Shown here: piece by piece, positions 23,517-32,204 of the stretch
Layout: each line of letters opens with the position of its first letter
How positions within the stretch are numbered: position 1 is the first letter of the stretch
Assembly: GCA_943912755.1 (NCBI GenBank)
Contig: CALTWF010000019.1
Coordinates: forward strand, 1-64,000
Length of the DNA stretch: 64,000 nt
Source of the DNA: an uncultured Pseudomonas sp.
Lineage (GTDB): Bacteria > Pseudomonadota > Gammaproteobacteria > Pseudomonadales > Pseudomonadaceae
Reading direction: 5' to 3'
Position numbers and translations under genes: made by a program
The notes under the pieces: generated by a model
Database searches by the model: none
What the model was told of the DNA's origin: nothing
What the model saw: the letters and a program-made list of their open reading frames with translations, nothing else

Positions 23517-25751
23517 ATGTTGCGCCGTACCCTTCCCGCCGCTTTCCTGCTGTTGCTCAGCCAACCCCTGCTGGCCGCCCAACAGACGCTGTTCAACTTC
23601 GTGCGCCCGACCTCGGTGGTCAACGTGGCGACCGAGGATGCCAGCCTGCCGCAATACAACGCGGAGCAGACGGCCGAAGGCGAGGTGCTGCGGCGGGTGG
23701 TGTTCAACCCGGTACAGCGTCCCAGCCTGCGCATGAGCCCGCAGACCGGGGTGTGGGACTGGTCCGCGCAGAAAACCCTGACCCTGCGCCTGCAAAGCGG
23801 CATGGATTGGGCCCTGACCCTGAATGTCACGGTCCAGAGCGCCGACGGCAAGACCCTCAGCAGCCGCATCGACCTGCCCGCCGGCCCGGCGCAGACCGTG
23901 GTCATTCCGCTGCACGCCAGTTCCCCGCTGAGCCAGGGCATGCGCGCCGGCCCGCCGATGCCCTGGAGCTTCGAAGGCCAGCGCCTGATCGTGGCTGCCA
24001 GCGATGGCGAGCTGGACCTGAACCAGGTCACGTCCGTCAGCCTGTCGATGAACAAACCCAATGTCGCCCAGAGCGTGCTGGTCGAACGCATCAACCTGCA
24101 GGACGACGAGCGCCTGCAACAGGCTGCCTACACCGGGCTGATCGATGGCTACGGGCAATTCAGCCGGGGACGCTGGCCGGAGAAGGTTGGCAGCGACGAA
24201 CAACTGAAAGCAGCGGCCGGCAAGGAGCAGCAACAGCTCAAGAGCTGGCTGGCCGAGCGCCAGAAGCAGCCGCTGGACCGCTTTGGCGGCTGGACCGGCG
24301 GGCAGACCTTCGATGCCAAGGGCTTCTTCCGTACGGTCAAGCGCGACGGGCGCTGGTACCTGGTGACGCCGGAAGGCCACCCGTTCTACTCGCTGGGCGT
24401 CAATGCGGTGAACGACGAGCCTGGCCGTACCTACGTGGCCGGCCGCGAAGCCATGTTCACTGACCTGCCGAAAGCCGACTCGCCACTGGCGGCGTTCTAC
24501 GGCGACGGCAACAACAACGACGGCAATGCCTCGTCCAAGGGGCGCAATTTCAACCAGGGTCGCTGGTTCGATTTCTATGCCGCCAACCTGCAGCGGGCCT
24601 ATGGCACGCCATGCCCGGCGCCGACGGAAGAGGCCAAGGCCTGCCCGCCGGCCGCCCTCGACGCCGGGCGCTGGCAGGCGCACACCCTCGACCGCCTGCA
24701 AGCCTGGGGTTTCAATACCCTCGGCAACTGGAGCGAACCGACGCTGGAGCAGGCCGATCGCGTGCCGTACACCTTGCCGCTGGCCATCGTCGGCGACTAC
24801 ACCAGCATCAGTACCGGCATGGACTGGTGGGGCGCGATGCCCGACCCGTTCGATCCGCGCTTCGCCATGGCCACCGAGCGTGCCGTGGCCATCGCCGCCC
24901 GGGATCACCGCGACGATCCGTTCCTGATCGGTTACTTCGCCGACAACGAACTGGCCTGGGCCGCCCCCGGCGACGATCCGAAGTCGCGCTACGGCCTGGC
25001 CTACGGCACCCTGCGCCTGACCACCGATGTGCCGGCCAAGCGCGCCTTCCTCAAGCAGTTGCGCGACAAGTACCGCAACCAGGAAGGGCTGTCCAAGGCC
25101 TGGGGCATCCAGCTCAGTGCCTGGGAGCTGATGGAAGACCCGGGCTTCGAGCCGCCGCTGCCAAGCCCCGAGCACCCGGAGATCGAGGAAGACTTCAAGC
25201 ACTTCCAGCGGACTTTCGCCGACGCCTACTTCAAGACCATCTCCGATGCCCTGAAATGGCATGCGCCCAACCATCTGCTGCTCGGTGGCCGTTTCGCCGT
25301 GACCACGCCGGAAGCGGTGGCCGCCTGTGCCCAGTACTGCGATGTGCTGAGTTTCAACTTCTATACGCCCAAGCCCCAGGACGGCTATGACTTCGCCCAG
25401 CTGCGCGCGCTGGACAAGCCGGTGCTGGTGTCCGAATTCCACTTCGGCTCCCGCGACCGCGGGCCGTTCTGGCCGGGGCCGATGGAAGTCGCCCGCGAGG
25501 AAGACCGCGGGCCGGCCTATGCCGCGTTCCTCAAGGCGGCCTTGGACGAGCCGGCGATCGTCGGCGTGCACTGGTTCCAGTTCTTCGACCAACCGGCCAG
25601 CGGCCGCCTGCTCGATGGCGAAAACGGCCACTTCGGCCTGGTGGGCATCACCGATGTGCCGTACCAGGGCTTCATCGAGCAGGCGCGCAAGGCCAACCTG
25701 CAGGTCGGGAAACTGATCGTCGGGACGGCGCACAAGGCGCAAACCGAATAG
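23517..25751 (+). CDS. Secreted GH-A clan glycoside hydrolase, GH50 beta-agarase-like
   Basis: Predicted 744-residue exported enzyme. After the signal peptide (cleaved near residue 20-21) comes a beta-sandwich-like region (about 25-200), then a TIM-barrel domain. Candidate catalytic glutamates are Glu478 in DNELAW (acid/base) and Glu640 in VLVSEFHFG (nucleophile), as in GH50 agarases. GGDEF-type or sugar-uptake genes do not accompany it, so the real substrate may be a self-made or plant polysaccharide rather than agar. The ATG at 23517 follows AAGGAGAA and begins the signal peptide. Confidence 0.75.
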   Translation: MLRRTLPAAFLLLLSQPLLAAQQTLFNFVRPTSVVNVATEDASLPQYNAEQTAEGEVLRRVVFNPVQRPSLRMSPQTGVWDWSAQKTLTLRLQSGMDWALTLNVTVQSADGKTLSSRIDLPAGPAQTVVIPLHASSPLSQGMRAGPPMPWSFEGQRLIVAASDGELDLNQVTSVSLSMNKPNVAQSVLVERINLQDDERLQQAAYTGLIDGYGQFSRGRWPEKVGSDEQLKAAAGKEQQQLKSWLAERQKQPLDRFGGWTGGQTFDAKGFFRTVKRDGRWYLVTPEGHPFYSLGVNAVNDEPGRTYVAGREAMFTDLPKADSPLAAFYGDGNNNDGNASSKGRNFNQGRWFDFYAANLQRAYGTPCPAPTEEAKACPPAALDAGRWQAHTLDRLQAWGFNTLGNWSEPTLEQADRVPYTLPLAIVGDYTSISTGMDWWGAMPDPFDPRFAMATERAVAIAARDHRDDPFLIGYFADNELAWAAPGDDPKSRYGLAYGTLRLTTDVPAKRAFLKQLRDKYRNQEGLSKAWGIQLSAWELMEDPGFEPPLPSPEHPEIEEDFKHFQRTFADAYFKTISDALKWHAPNHLLLGGRFAVTTPEAVAACAQYCDVLSFNFYTPKPQDGYDFAQLRALDKPVLVSEFHFGSRDRGPFWPGPMEVAREEDRGPAYAAFLKAALDEPAIVGVHWFQFFDQPASGRLLDGENGHFGLVGITDVPYQGFIEQARKANLQVGKLIVGTAHKAQTE

Positions 25752-25843
25752 TGGTCATTGTCCGACCCGTGTCTGTTCCAAAATCCTCCGCGGGCTGAAA
25801 CAATGCCCGCCACTTTTCAGACAGCTTGCAGGGGAGTCGCCGG

Positions 25844-26989
25844 GTGCAGATTCAGGGTCATTTCGAGCTCAGGTTCGAGGCGGTACGCGAGGCCTTCGCG
25901 GCTCTTTTCGATGATCCCCAGGAACGCGGTGCGGCACTGTGCATCCAGGTCGGCGGCGAGACGGTGGTCGACCTCTGGGCCGGTACGGCCGACAAGGACG
26001 GCCATGAGGCCTGGCACAGCGACACCATCGCCAACCTGTTCTCCTGCACCAAGACTTTCGCGGCGGTCACCGCCCTGCAACTGGTGGGCGAGGGCAAGCT
26101 GGCGCTGGACGCCCCGGTCGCGCGCTATTGGCCCGAATTCGCCCAGGCCGGCAAGGAGTCGGTGACCCTGCGCCAACTGCTCAGCCACCGCGCCGGCTTG
26201 CCGGCGATCCGTGAACTGCTCCCCGCCGAAGCCCTGTATGACTGGCAGACCATGGTCGATACCCTGGCCGCCGAAGCGCCCTGGTGGACGCCGGGCACTG
26301 CCCATGGCTACGCGGCGATCACCTATGGCTGGCTGGTCGGCGAGCTGATCCGCCGTGCCGATGGGCGCGGCCCGGGAGAGTCCATCGTCGCCCGCACCGC
26401 CAGGCCGCTGGGCCTGGATTTCCATATCGGCCTGGACGATGCGGAGTTCCACCGTGTCGCCCATATCGCCCGGGGCAAGGGCAATCTCGGTGACGCAGCG
26501 GCGCAGCGCCTGCTCAAGGTCACCATGAGCGAACCCCAGGCGCTCTCGACCCGCGCCTTCACCAACCCGCCGGCGATCCTCACCAGCACCAACAAGCCCG
26601 AGTGGCGGCGCATGCAGCAGCCTGCGGCCAATGGCCACGGCAATGCGCGCAGCCTGGCCGGGTTCTACGCCGGGCTGCTGGACGGCAGCCTGCTGGAGTC
26701 GGAACTGCTCGACGAACTGACCCGCGAACACAGCCTGGGTGACGACCACACCCTGCTGACCCAGACCCGTTTCGGCCTAGGCTGCATGCTCGATCAACCG
26801 CAGGTCGCCAATGCCACCTTCGGCCTCGGCGCCCGCGCTTTCGGGCATCCGGGGGCGGGCGGTTCGGTGGGCTTTGCCGATCCGGAACATGACGTCGCCT
26901 TCGGCTTCGTCACCAACACCCTCGGTCCCTACATCCTGATGGACCCGCGGGCGCAGAAACTGGTGCGGGTGCTCGCCGGCTGCCTTTGA
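25844..26989 (+). CDS. Serine hydrolase of the beta-lactamase / EstB family
   Basis: Predicted 381-residue class C beta-lactamase-fold hydrolase. The catalytic Ser67-x-x-Lys70 (SCTK) and a tyrosine in YAAITYG serve as the active-site trio. A C-terminal HPGAGGS motif replaces the KTG of true beta-lactamases, as in EstB/LovD-type esterases. No signal peptide is seen, so it is probably a cytoplasmic esterase rather than a resistance enzyme. The GTG at 25844 follows AGGGGAG by 7 nt; a TTG 18 bp upstream is the alternative. Confidence 0.82.
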   Translation: MQIQGHFELRFEAVREAFAALFDDPQERGAALCIQVGGETVVDLWAGTADKDGHEAWHSDTIANLFSCTKTFAAVTALQLVGEGKLALDAPVARYWPEFAQAGKESVTLRQLLSHRAGLPAIRELLPAEALYDWQTMVDTLAAEAPWWTPGTAHGYAAITYGWLVGELIRRADGRGPGESIVARTARPLGLDFHIGLDDAEFHRVAHIARGKGNLGDAAAQRLLKVTMSEPQALSTRAFTNPPAILTSTNKPEWRRMQQPAANGHGNARSLAGFYAGLLDGSLLESELLDELTREHSLGDDHTLLTQTRFGLGCMLDQPQVANATFGLGARAFGHPGAGGSVGFADPEHDVAFGFVTNTLGPYILMDPRAQKLVRVLAGCL

Positions 26990-27076
26990 TCGGGAGCCTC
27001 TGTACTCGTCCGCCTCGTTGGCTATTCTGTAACCAGCTCATTGGTATTTTTCTTTCATTTTCATGGTGTATCGCTG

Positions 27077-28084
27077 ATGTCTTCACACAAAACCTTAGCT
27101 CTTGCCTTGTGCCTGGCCGCCATCACCGGCTGCGCCCAGAATCCGCAGAAGGACGCCGCAGACAGCGGCCACGGCTGGTGGCCGTTCGGCTCGGACAAGG
27201 TGGCCGACCAGGAAGTGAAGGAAGCGGTACAGGAGAAGGTCGTCAAGTCCGAGGCCAAGGCCGAAGCCAAATCCGAGGGCGGCAGCTGGTGGTGGCCGTT
27301 CGGCGGCAGTGACGACAAGGCCGCGGACAAGGTCGCCGCCGTGCCGAAGATCGACGTCAAGGCCACCCAGGCCTGGCTGGACAGCTATGAACCGCGTGTG
27401 CGCGAGGCAATCAAGGACAGCAAGCTGGAACTGGAGCGCCGCGAGGACGTACTGGTCGTGACCCTGCCGGTGGACAGCGGCTACAACCCGGACCGTCCGG
27501 CCATGCTCCTGCCGATCAGCCTCGGTCCGATCACCAAGGTCGCCAAGCTGATCGAAACCGACCAGAAAACCGCCGTGCTGATCCTCGGCCATGCCGACAG
27601 CAGCGGTGCCGCCGCCGTCAACCAGAAGCTCAGCCTGGAGCGCGCGGCATCGGTCTCGGCGATCTTCCGCCTCAGCGGCCTGCAGCGTGATCGCCTGAAC
27701 CTGCGCGGCATGGGCTCGGTAGCGCCGCGTGCGGCCAACGACAGCGCCCAGGGCCGTTCGCTGAACCGCCGCGTGGAAATGATCCTGACCCCGCAAGCCA
27801 CCATGGTCGCCCTGGTCGCCAAGTACCGGCAGCCGACGCCGAGCCCGGCCGAGCTGGTCGCGGTACAGGATGCCAAGCCGGCCGCCGCTGCCAAGCCTGC
27901 TGCCAAACCGGCCGCCAAGGCCGCTGCGAAAGCCCCGGCCAAGGCCACCACAGCGAAGAAAGCGACTCCGGCGAAAGCCGCAGCCGCACCGAAAAAAGCG
28001 GCGGCAGCCAAACCGGCTGCGAAAAAAGCCGAGCCTGCCGCCAAGAAGGTGGCAGCCAATAACAGCCCTGCGAAGACCAACTGA
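27077..28084 (+). CDS. OmpA-domain lipoprotein with Lys/Ala/Pro-rich tail
   Basis: Predicted 335-residue lipoprotein (lipobox ITGC, Cys19). The N-terminal part has two WWPFG-type repeats separated by an acidic/lysine stretch. The centre is an OmpA-like domain (LGHADSSGAAAVNQKLS, GMGS, SLNRRVEM). Residues from about 263 to the end consist almost only of Ala, Lys and Pro with a few Thr, resembling the AlgP/histone H1-like tails of pseudomonads. Such a tail on an envelope lipoprotein is odd and might bind anionic polymers. Start chosen for the signal peptide. Confidence 0.82.
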   Translation: MSSHKTLALALCLAAITGCAQNPQKDAADSGHGWWPFGSDKVADQEVKEAVQEKVVKSEAKAEAKSEGGSWWWPFGGSDDKAADKVAAVPKIDVKATQAWLDSYEPRVREAIKDSKLELERREDVLVVTLPVDSGYNPDRPAMLLPISLGPITKVAKLIETDQKTAVLILGHADSSGAAAVNQKLSLERAASVSAIFRLSGLQRDRLNLRGMGSVAPRAANDSAQGRSLNRRVEMILTPQATMVALVAKYRQPTPSPAELVAVQDAKPAAAAKPAAKPAAKAAAKAPAKATTAKKATPAKAAAAPKKAAAAKPAAKKAEPAAKKVAANNSPAKTN

Positions 28085-28103
28085 TCCTCAAGGAACGCTG
28101 TAG

Positions 28104-28751
28104 ATGACCCAGACACTGGCTGATATGCGCCGTGACTACACCCGTGATGGCCTGGCCGAGGCCCAGGCCCCGGGCGAGCCTTTCGCCCTGTTCCACCAAT
28201 GGTTCGCCGATGCGGTGAAGACCGAGCAGGCCCCGGTGGAGGCCAACGCCATGACCCTGGCCACCGTCGATGGTGACGGCCGGCCGCATTGCCGGGTGCT
28301 GCTGCTCAAGGGCCTCGACGAGCACGGCTTTACCTTCTTCACCAACTACGAAAGTGCCAAGGGCCAGCATCTGCTGGCCAATCCGTTCGCCGCCATGACC
28401 TTCTTCTGGCCGGCGCTGGAGCGCCAGGTGCGGATCGAGGGGCGGGTGGTGAAGGTGTCGCCGCAAGAGTCGGATGCCTATTTCCAGGTACGCCCGCTGG
28501 GCAGTCGCCTGGGCGCCTGGGCCTCGCCGCAAAGCCGGGTGATCGCCGATCGTGGCGAACTGGAAGCGCTGCTCAAGGCCACCGAGCAGCGTTTCAGCGA
28601 CACCCAGCCCCATTGCCCCGAGCACTGGGGCGGTTACCGCCTGCTGCCGGAGCGCATCGAGTTCTGGCAGGGCCGTGCCAGCCGCCTGCATGACCGCCTT
28701 AACTACCGCCTGGAGCAGGGCAACTGGTCGCGCGAGCGACTGGCGCCTTAA
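28104..28751 (+). CDS. pdxH: Pyridoxamine 5'-phosphate oxidase
   Basis: Predicted 215-residue FMN-dependent oxidase making pyridoxal 5'-phosphate from pyridoxine or pyridoxamine phosphate. Recognisable blocks: the FMN region RVLLLKGLDEHGFTFFTNYESAKG, FFWPALERQVRIEG, and the C-terminal GGYRLLPERIEFWQG...RLHDRLNYR signature. Full length. It starts 19 bp after the OmpA-type gene and its stop overlaps the convergent small gene. Confidence 0.95.
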   Translation: MTQTLADMRRDYTRDGLAEAQAPGEPFALFHQWFADAVKTEQAPVEANAMTLATVDGDGRPHCRVLLLKGLDEHGFTFFTNYESAKGQHLLANPFAAMTFFWPALERQVRIEGRVVKVSPQESDAYFQVRPLGSRLGAWASPQSRVIADRGELEALLKATEQRFSDTQPHCPEHWGGYRLLPERIEFWQGRASRLHDRLNYRLEQGNWSRERLAP

Positions 28752-28984
28752 CCCGCGCTGTACCCGGCGGCCTCGCGTTCCAGCCAGGCCGCCAACGCCT
28801 TGCGCTTGACCTTCTGGGTCCTGGCGGCCTCCAGCCTTTGCAGCATGAACGCACGCTTGTCTTCGTCCTTTCCGGCGAAGGACAGGGCCAGGTCGCGGTC
28901 GGTCCAGCGCCGGATCCGCACATACAGCCAGGCGTGAAAGTACAGGCCGGCGAGGGTGGTGATGGCGATGATGAAGTAATCCAT
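28748..28984 (-). CDS. Small single-TM protein of unknown function
   Basis: Predicted 78-residue protein: an N-terminal membrane helix (FIIAITTLAGLYFHAWLYV) followed by a charged, helical cytoplasmic tail rich in Lys, Arg and Glu. I do not recognise a family. It is convergent with pdxH (4-bp stop overlap) and divergent from the glycine-zipper lipoprotein gene. Confidence 0.65.
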   Translation of the reverse strand: MDYFIIAITTLAGLYFHAWLYVRIRRWTDRDLALSFAGKDEDKRAFMLQRLEAARTQKVKRKALAAWLEREAAGYSAG

Positions 28985-29073
28985 GTCTATCCTATAAGCC
29001 AGGTCTTCTGGGTCGTTCGGGGCGAGTTGTCTGTACCGGAGCTGAATGGAAGCAATTTTATCTGTTGCATGTC

Positions 29074-29102
29074 GTGACAGTCGTCAAGCCGCGCAGTCTA
29101 AT
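29074..29102 (+). promoter_or_regulatory. Sigma70-type promoter of the glycine-zipper lipoprotein gene
   Basis: GTGACA (29074-29079) and TCTAAT (29097-29102) are separated by 17 bp and lie 28 bp before the ATG, giving a very short leader that contains AAGGAG (29116-29121). Each hexamer differs by one or two bases from consensus. Confidence 0.55.
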
Positions 29103-29130
29103 GGGCACCTGTCTTAAGGAGATGATTCCT

Positions 29131-29595
29131 ATGCGTAAGTCTGTATTGCTGGTCGCATCGTTCACCACGATGTCGCTGTTGCTGGGCGGTTGTGCCTCGA
29201 ACCTGTCCGGCGATTCCTACTCCCGTGACGAGGCGCGTCGCGTGCAGACCGTGCGTATGGGGACCATCGAATCCCTGCGTCCGGTGAAGATCGAAGGCAC
29301 CAAGACGCCGATCGGCGGTGGTGCCGGTGCGGTCGTCGGCGGCGTGGCCGGTAGTGCCATCGGCGGCGGTCGCGGCAGCATCGTTGCCGCGGTGATCGGC
29401 GCGGTGGCTGGTGGCCTGGCGGGTTCTGCCGCCGAAGAAGGCCTGACCCGTACCCAGGGCGTGGAAATCACCGTGCGTGAAGACGACGGCAGCATGCGCG
29501 CCTATGTGCAGCAGGTTCAGGAAAACGAGATTTTCCGGGTCGGCGAGCGGGTTCGCATCATGACCGTCAACGGCACCAGCCGCGTCAGCCACTGA
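29131..29595 (+). CDS. Glycine-zipper outer-membrane lipoprotein (SlyB/Pcp-like)
   Basis: Predicted 154-residue lipoprotein: signal peptide with lipobox LGGC (Cys21), a central glycine-zipper 2TM segment (GGGAGAVVGGVAGSAIGGG...GAVAGGLAGSAAEEG) and a C-terminal ~50-residue domain (GVEITVREDDGSMRAYVQQ) typical of SlyB/Pcp proteins. These stabilise the outer membrane. The ATG has AAGGAG 9 nt upstream, and a strong terminator follows. Confidence 0.88.
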   Translation: MRKSVLLVASFTTMSLLLGGCASNLSGDSYSRDEARRVQTVRMGTIESLRPVKIEGTKTPIGGGAGAVVGGVAGSAIGGGRGSIVAAVIGAVAGGLAGSAAEEGLTRTQGVEITVREDDGSMRAYVQQVQENEIFRVGERVRIMTVNGTSRVSH

Positions 29596-29608
29596 GGCGC
29601 AGGCAAAC

Positions 29609-29645
29609 AAAACCCCGGGCTGGCTTGCGCCACCCGGGGTTTTTT
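29609..29645. terminator. Bidirectional Rho-independent terminator
   Basis: AAAACCCCGGG (29609-29619) pairs with CCCGGGGTTTT and runs into TTTTTT (to 29645). A-run and T-run flank both sides, so it can end the lipoprotein transcript on the plus strand and nhaA on the minus strand. Confidence 0.88.
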
Positions 29646-29660
29646 ATTGCCTGTCGATGG

Positions 29661-30842
29661 TCAACTGGCGGGCTGCTTCGGACTGGATAGTGCGGTGATG
29701 GCGTAGCCGATGATCGCTGCGAGGAACGAGCCGACGAGAATGCCCATGCGGTCCATGCCCACGTATTCGCTGACCCCGGGCACGAAGGCCAGGGAGCCGA
29801 CGAACAGGCTCATGGTGAAGCCGATGCCGCAGAGGATCGCCACGCCAAGGACCTGCCCCCAGTTGGCGCCGGCGGGCAGGGCGGCGAGGCCCAGCTTGAT
29901 GGCGATCCAGGTCAGGCCGAACACGCCGATGGTCTTGCCCAGCAGCAGGCCGAGGGCGATACCCATGGGTACGGCGTGGGTGAAGCTTTCGAGGGTGATT
30001 CCCGCCAGGGACACACCGGCGTTGGCGAAGGCGAACAGCGGCAGGATGCCGTAGGCCACCCAGGGGTGCAGGGCGTGTTCCAGGCTGAGCAGTGGCGAGG
30101 TTTCGGCATTGCGCGTACGCAGCGGGATGCACAGCGCCAGGGTGACCCCGGCAAGGGTGGCATGCACGCCGCTCTTCAGTACGCAGACCCACAGGATCAG
30201 GCCGACCACCATGTAGGGCCCGAGCTTGACCACGCCCAGGCGGTTCATCGCGATCAAGGCGACGATGCAGGCCGCTGCCAGCATCAGCGAGATCGTCGAC
30301 AGGGCGCCGGAGTAGAACAGGGCGATGATGATGATCGCGCACAGGTCGTCGATGATGGCCAGGGTCATCAGGAACAGCTTGAGCGACACCGGTACGCGCT
30401 TGCCGAGCAGGGCCAGCACGCCAAGGGCGAAGGCGATGTCGGTGGCGGTGGGGATGGCCCAGCCGGCGATGGCGGCGGGGTTGTCGCGGTTGAGGAACCA
30501 GTAGATCAATGCCGGTACCAGCATGCCGCCGAGCGCGGCAGCGCCGGGCAGGACCACCTGGGATGGCCTGGACAGATGGCCCTCGACCAGCTCGCGCTTG
30601 ACCTCCAGGCCGATGAGCAGGAAGAACAGGGCCATCAGGCCGTCGTTGATCCACAGCAGCAGAGGCTTGGCGATGTTCAGGGAGCCGATCTGTACGGCCA
30701 CCGGGACGTCCAGCAGGCCGCTGTACAACCAGGACAGCGATGAGTTGTTGACGATCAGGGCCAGCACTGCGGCGGTGATCAGCAGCAGGCCGCTGGCGGC
30801 CTCAAGCTGGAAGAAACGGGTAAATGTGCTACGCAGAGGCAA
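29661..30842 (-). CDS. nhaA: Na+/H+ antiporter NhaA
   Basis: Predicted 393-residue, about 12-helix inner-membrane antiporter that exports Na+ or Li+ in exchange for protons. Essential acidic residues are visible: Asp135 in ATDIAFALG and the pair Asp165-Asp166 in AIIDDLCAI, matching Asp133 and Asp163-164 of E. coli NhaA. The start codon is a TTG at 30842, preceded by a good GGAGG; no ATG fits better. Divergent from the Cds1-like gene. Confidence 0.92.
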   Translation of the reverse strand: MPLRSTFTRFFQLEAASGLLLITAAVLALIVNNSSLSWLYSGLLDVPVAVQIGSLNIAKPLLLWINDGLMALFFLLIGLEVKRELVEGHLSRPSQVVLPGAAALGGMLVPALIYWFLNRDNPAAIAGWAIPTATDIAFALGVLALLGKRVPVSLKLFLMTLAIIDDLCAIIIIALFYSGALSTISLMLAAACIVALIAMNRLGVVKLGPYMVVGLILWVCVLKSGVHATLAGVTLALCIPLRTRNAETSPLLSLEHALHPWVAYGILPLFAFANAGVSLAGITLESFTHAVPMGIALGLLLGKTIGVFGLTWIAIKLGLAALPAGANWGQVLGVAILCGIGFTMSLFVGSLAFVPGVSEYVGMDRMGILVGSFLAAIIGYAITALSSPKQPAS

Positions 30843-30869
30843 GGTAGCTCCTCCATCGGGTTGGCAAAA

Positions 30870-30975
30870 AGGTCGGACACCCTACCCGGTTGTGATATTC
30901 ATTAAAATAATAAACATATGCGTTTTTGTTATAAGTCGTTTCAGGATTTACTTCGCTATCGGGATTTTCTGGCTG
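30870..30975. promoter_or_regulatory. AT-rich divergent control region
   Basis: The 206-bp interval between nhaA and the Cds1-like gene contains a strikingly AT-rich block (about 30890-30960, with ATTAAAATAATAAACATATG) in an otherwise GC-rich window. It must hold both promoters. I cannot assign the exact -35/-10 hexamers or a regulator. Confidence 0.4.
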
Positions 30976-31048
30976 TGTTGTAGGTGTATGCCTAAATGCA
31001 CGTTAGACGTTCCTACAGTCGTTTGCTTTCCACCCGTGAGAACCGTTC

Positions 31049-32143
31049 ATGAATCATCACCGTACCTGGGTCCGTGAAGCCATTCGCATCATCGAGGCCG
31101 ATTTCCAGCGCAGCGCCGATACCCACCTGATTCCCCTGCCCATGCCCGGCTTCCCCGGGATCGACCTGTACTTCAAGGACGAGTCCAGTCATCCCACCGG
31201 CAGCCTCAAGCATCGCCTGGCCCGTTCGCTGTTTCTCTATGCCCTGTGCAATGGCTGGCTGCGTCCCGGCGCGCCGGTGATCGAGGCGTCCAGCGGTTCG
31301 ACGGCGATTTCCGAGGCGTACTTTGCCCGCTTGCTCGGCTTGCCCTTTATCGCGGTGATGCCGGCGACCACGTCGCGGGAGAAGATCGCGCAGATCGAGT
31401 TCTATGGCGGCAAGTCCCACCTGGTGCAGGATCCGACGCAGATCTACGCCGAGTCCGAGCGCCTGGCCCGGGACAGTGGCGGGCATTTCATGGACCAGTT
31501 CACCTACGCCGAGCGCGCCACCGACTGGCGGGCCAACAACAATATCGCCGAGTCGATCTTCAGCCAGATGCACTTCGAGCGGCATGCCGAGCCGGCCTGG
31601 CTGATTTCCAGCCCGGGTACCGGCGGTACCACGGCGACCCTGGGGCGCTACGTGCGTTATCGCCGGCATGCGACCCGGGTGCTGTGCGCCGATGCCGAGC
31701 GTTCGGTGTTCTTCGATTGCTATCGCAGTGGGGATCGCTCGCTGCGCCTGGATTGTGGTTCGCGTATCGAAGGGATTGGCCGGCCGCGGGTCGAGGCGTC
31801 GTTCCTGCCGGCGGTGATCGATGCGATGGTCAAGGTGCCGGACGCACTGTCGCTGGCGGCCATGCACTACCTGGCGCGGCGCCTGGGCCGGCGGGTTGGC
31901 GGGTCGAGCGGGACCAACCTGGTCGGGGCGTTGCAGGCGGCGCTGCATATGCAGGCGGCGGGGGAGTCGGGGTCGATCGTGGCGATTCTGTGTGACAGCG
32001 GGGAGCGCTATGCGACCACTTACTACGATGAACAGTGGCTGCACCAGCAGGGGTATGTGCTGGAGCCGTTGATCGAGCTGGTGGCGGGGTGTGTGGAGCG
32101 GGGTGAGGCACTACCGGAGACGGTGTTGCGCGAAGGGATGTGA
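31049..32143 (+). CDS. PLP-dependent cysteine synthase-family protein, Cds1 (L-cysteine desulfhydrase)-like
   Basis: Predicted 364-residue fold-type II PLP enzyme. Lys54 in SHPTGSLKHR is the expected PLP-binding lysine, SSGSTAIS is the substrate-binding loop, and SPGTGGTTATLGRY is the phosphate-binding loop. The overall pattern resembles Cds1-type L-cysteine desulfhydrases that release H2S, rather than biosynthetic CysK/CysM. It is single and divergent from nhaA. Confidence 0.78.
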   Translation: MNHHRTWVREAIRIIEADFQRSADTHLIPLPMPGFPGIDLYFKDESSHPTGSLKHRLARSLFLYALCNGWLRPGAPVIEASSGSTAISEAYFARLLGLPFIAVMPATTSREKIAQIEFYGGKSHLVQDPTQIYAESERLARDSGGHFMDQFTYAERATDWRANNNIAESIFSQMHFERHAEPAWLISSPGTGGTTATLGRYVRYRRHATRVLCADAERSVFFDCYRSGDRSLRLDCGSRIEGIGRPRVEASFLPAVIDAMVKVPDALSLAAMHYLARRLGRRVGGSSGTNLVGALQAALHMQAAGESGSIVAILCDSGERYATTYYDEQWLHQQGYVLEPLIELVAGCVERGEALPETVLREGM

Positions 32144-32163
32144 AAACTTGTGGTGTTGCTGAT

Positions 32164-32196
32164 GGCCTCATCGCCGGCGTTGCCGGCGATGAGGCC
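32164..32196. repeat. REP-type hairpin, 15-bp arms
   Basis: GGCCTCATCGCCGGC (32164-32178) and its perfect reverse complement (32182-32196) around a GTT loop lie between two convergent genes. It is the same family as the palindrome at 20595. Confidence 0.8.
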
Positions 32197-32204
32197 CGAG
32201 AGTC

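Noticed and set aside
25844..26989. Beta-lactam resistance gene (AmpC)
   Set aside because: There is no signal peptide, and HPGAGGS stands in place of the KTG motif; esterase-type members look like this.
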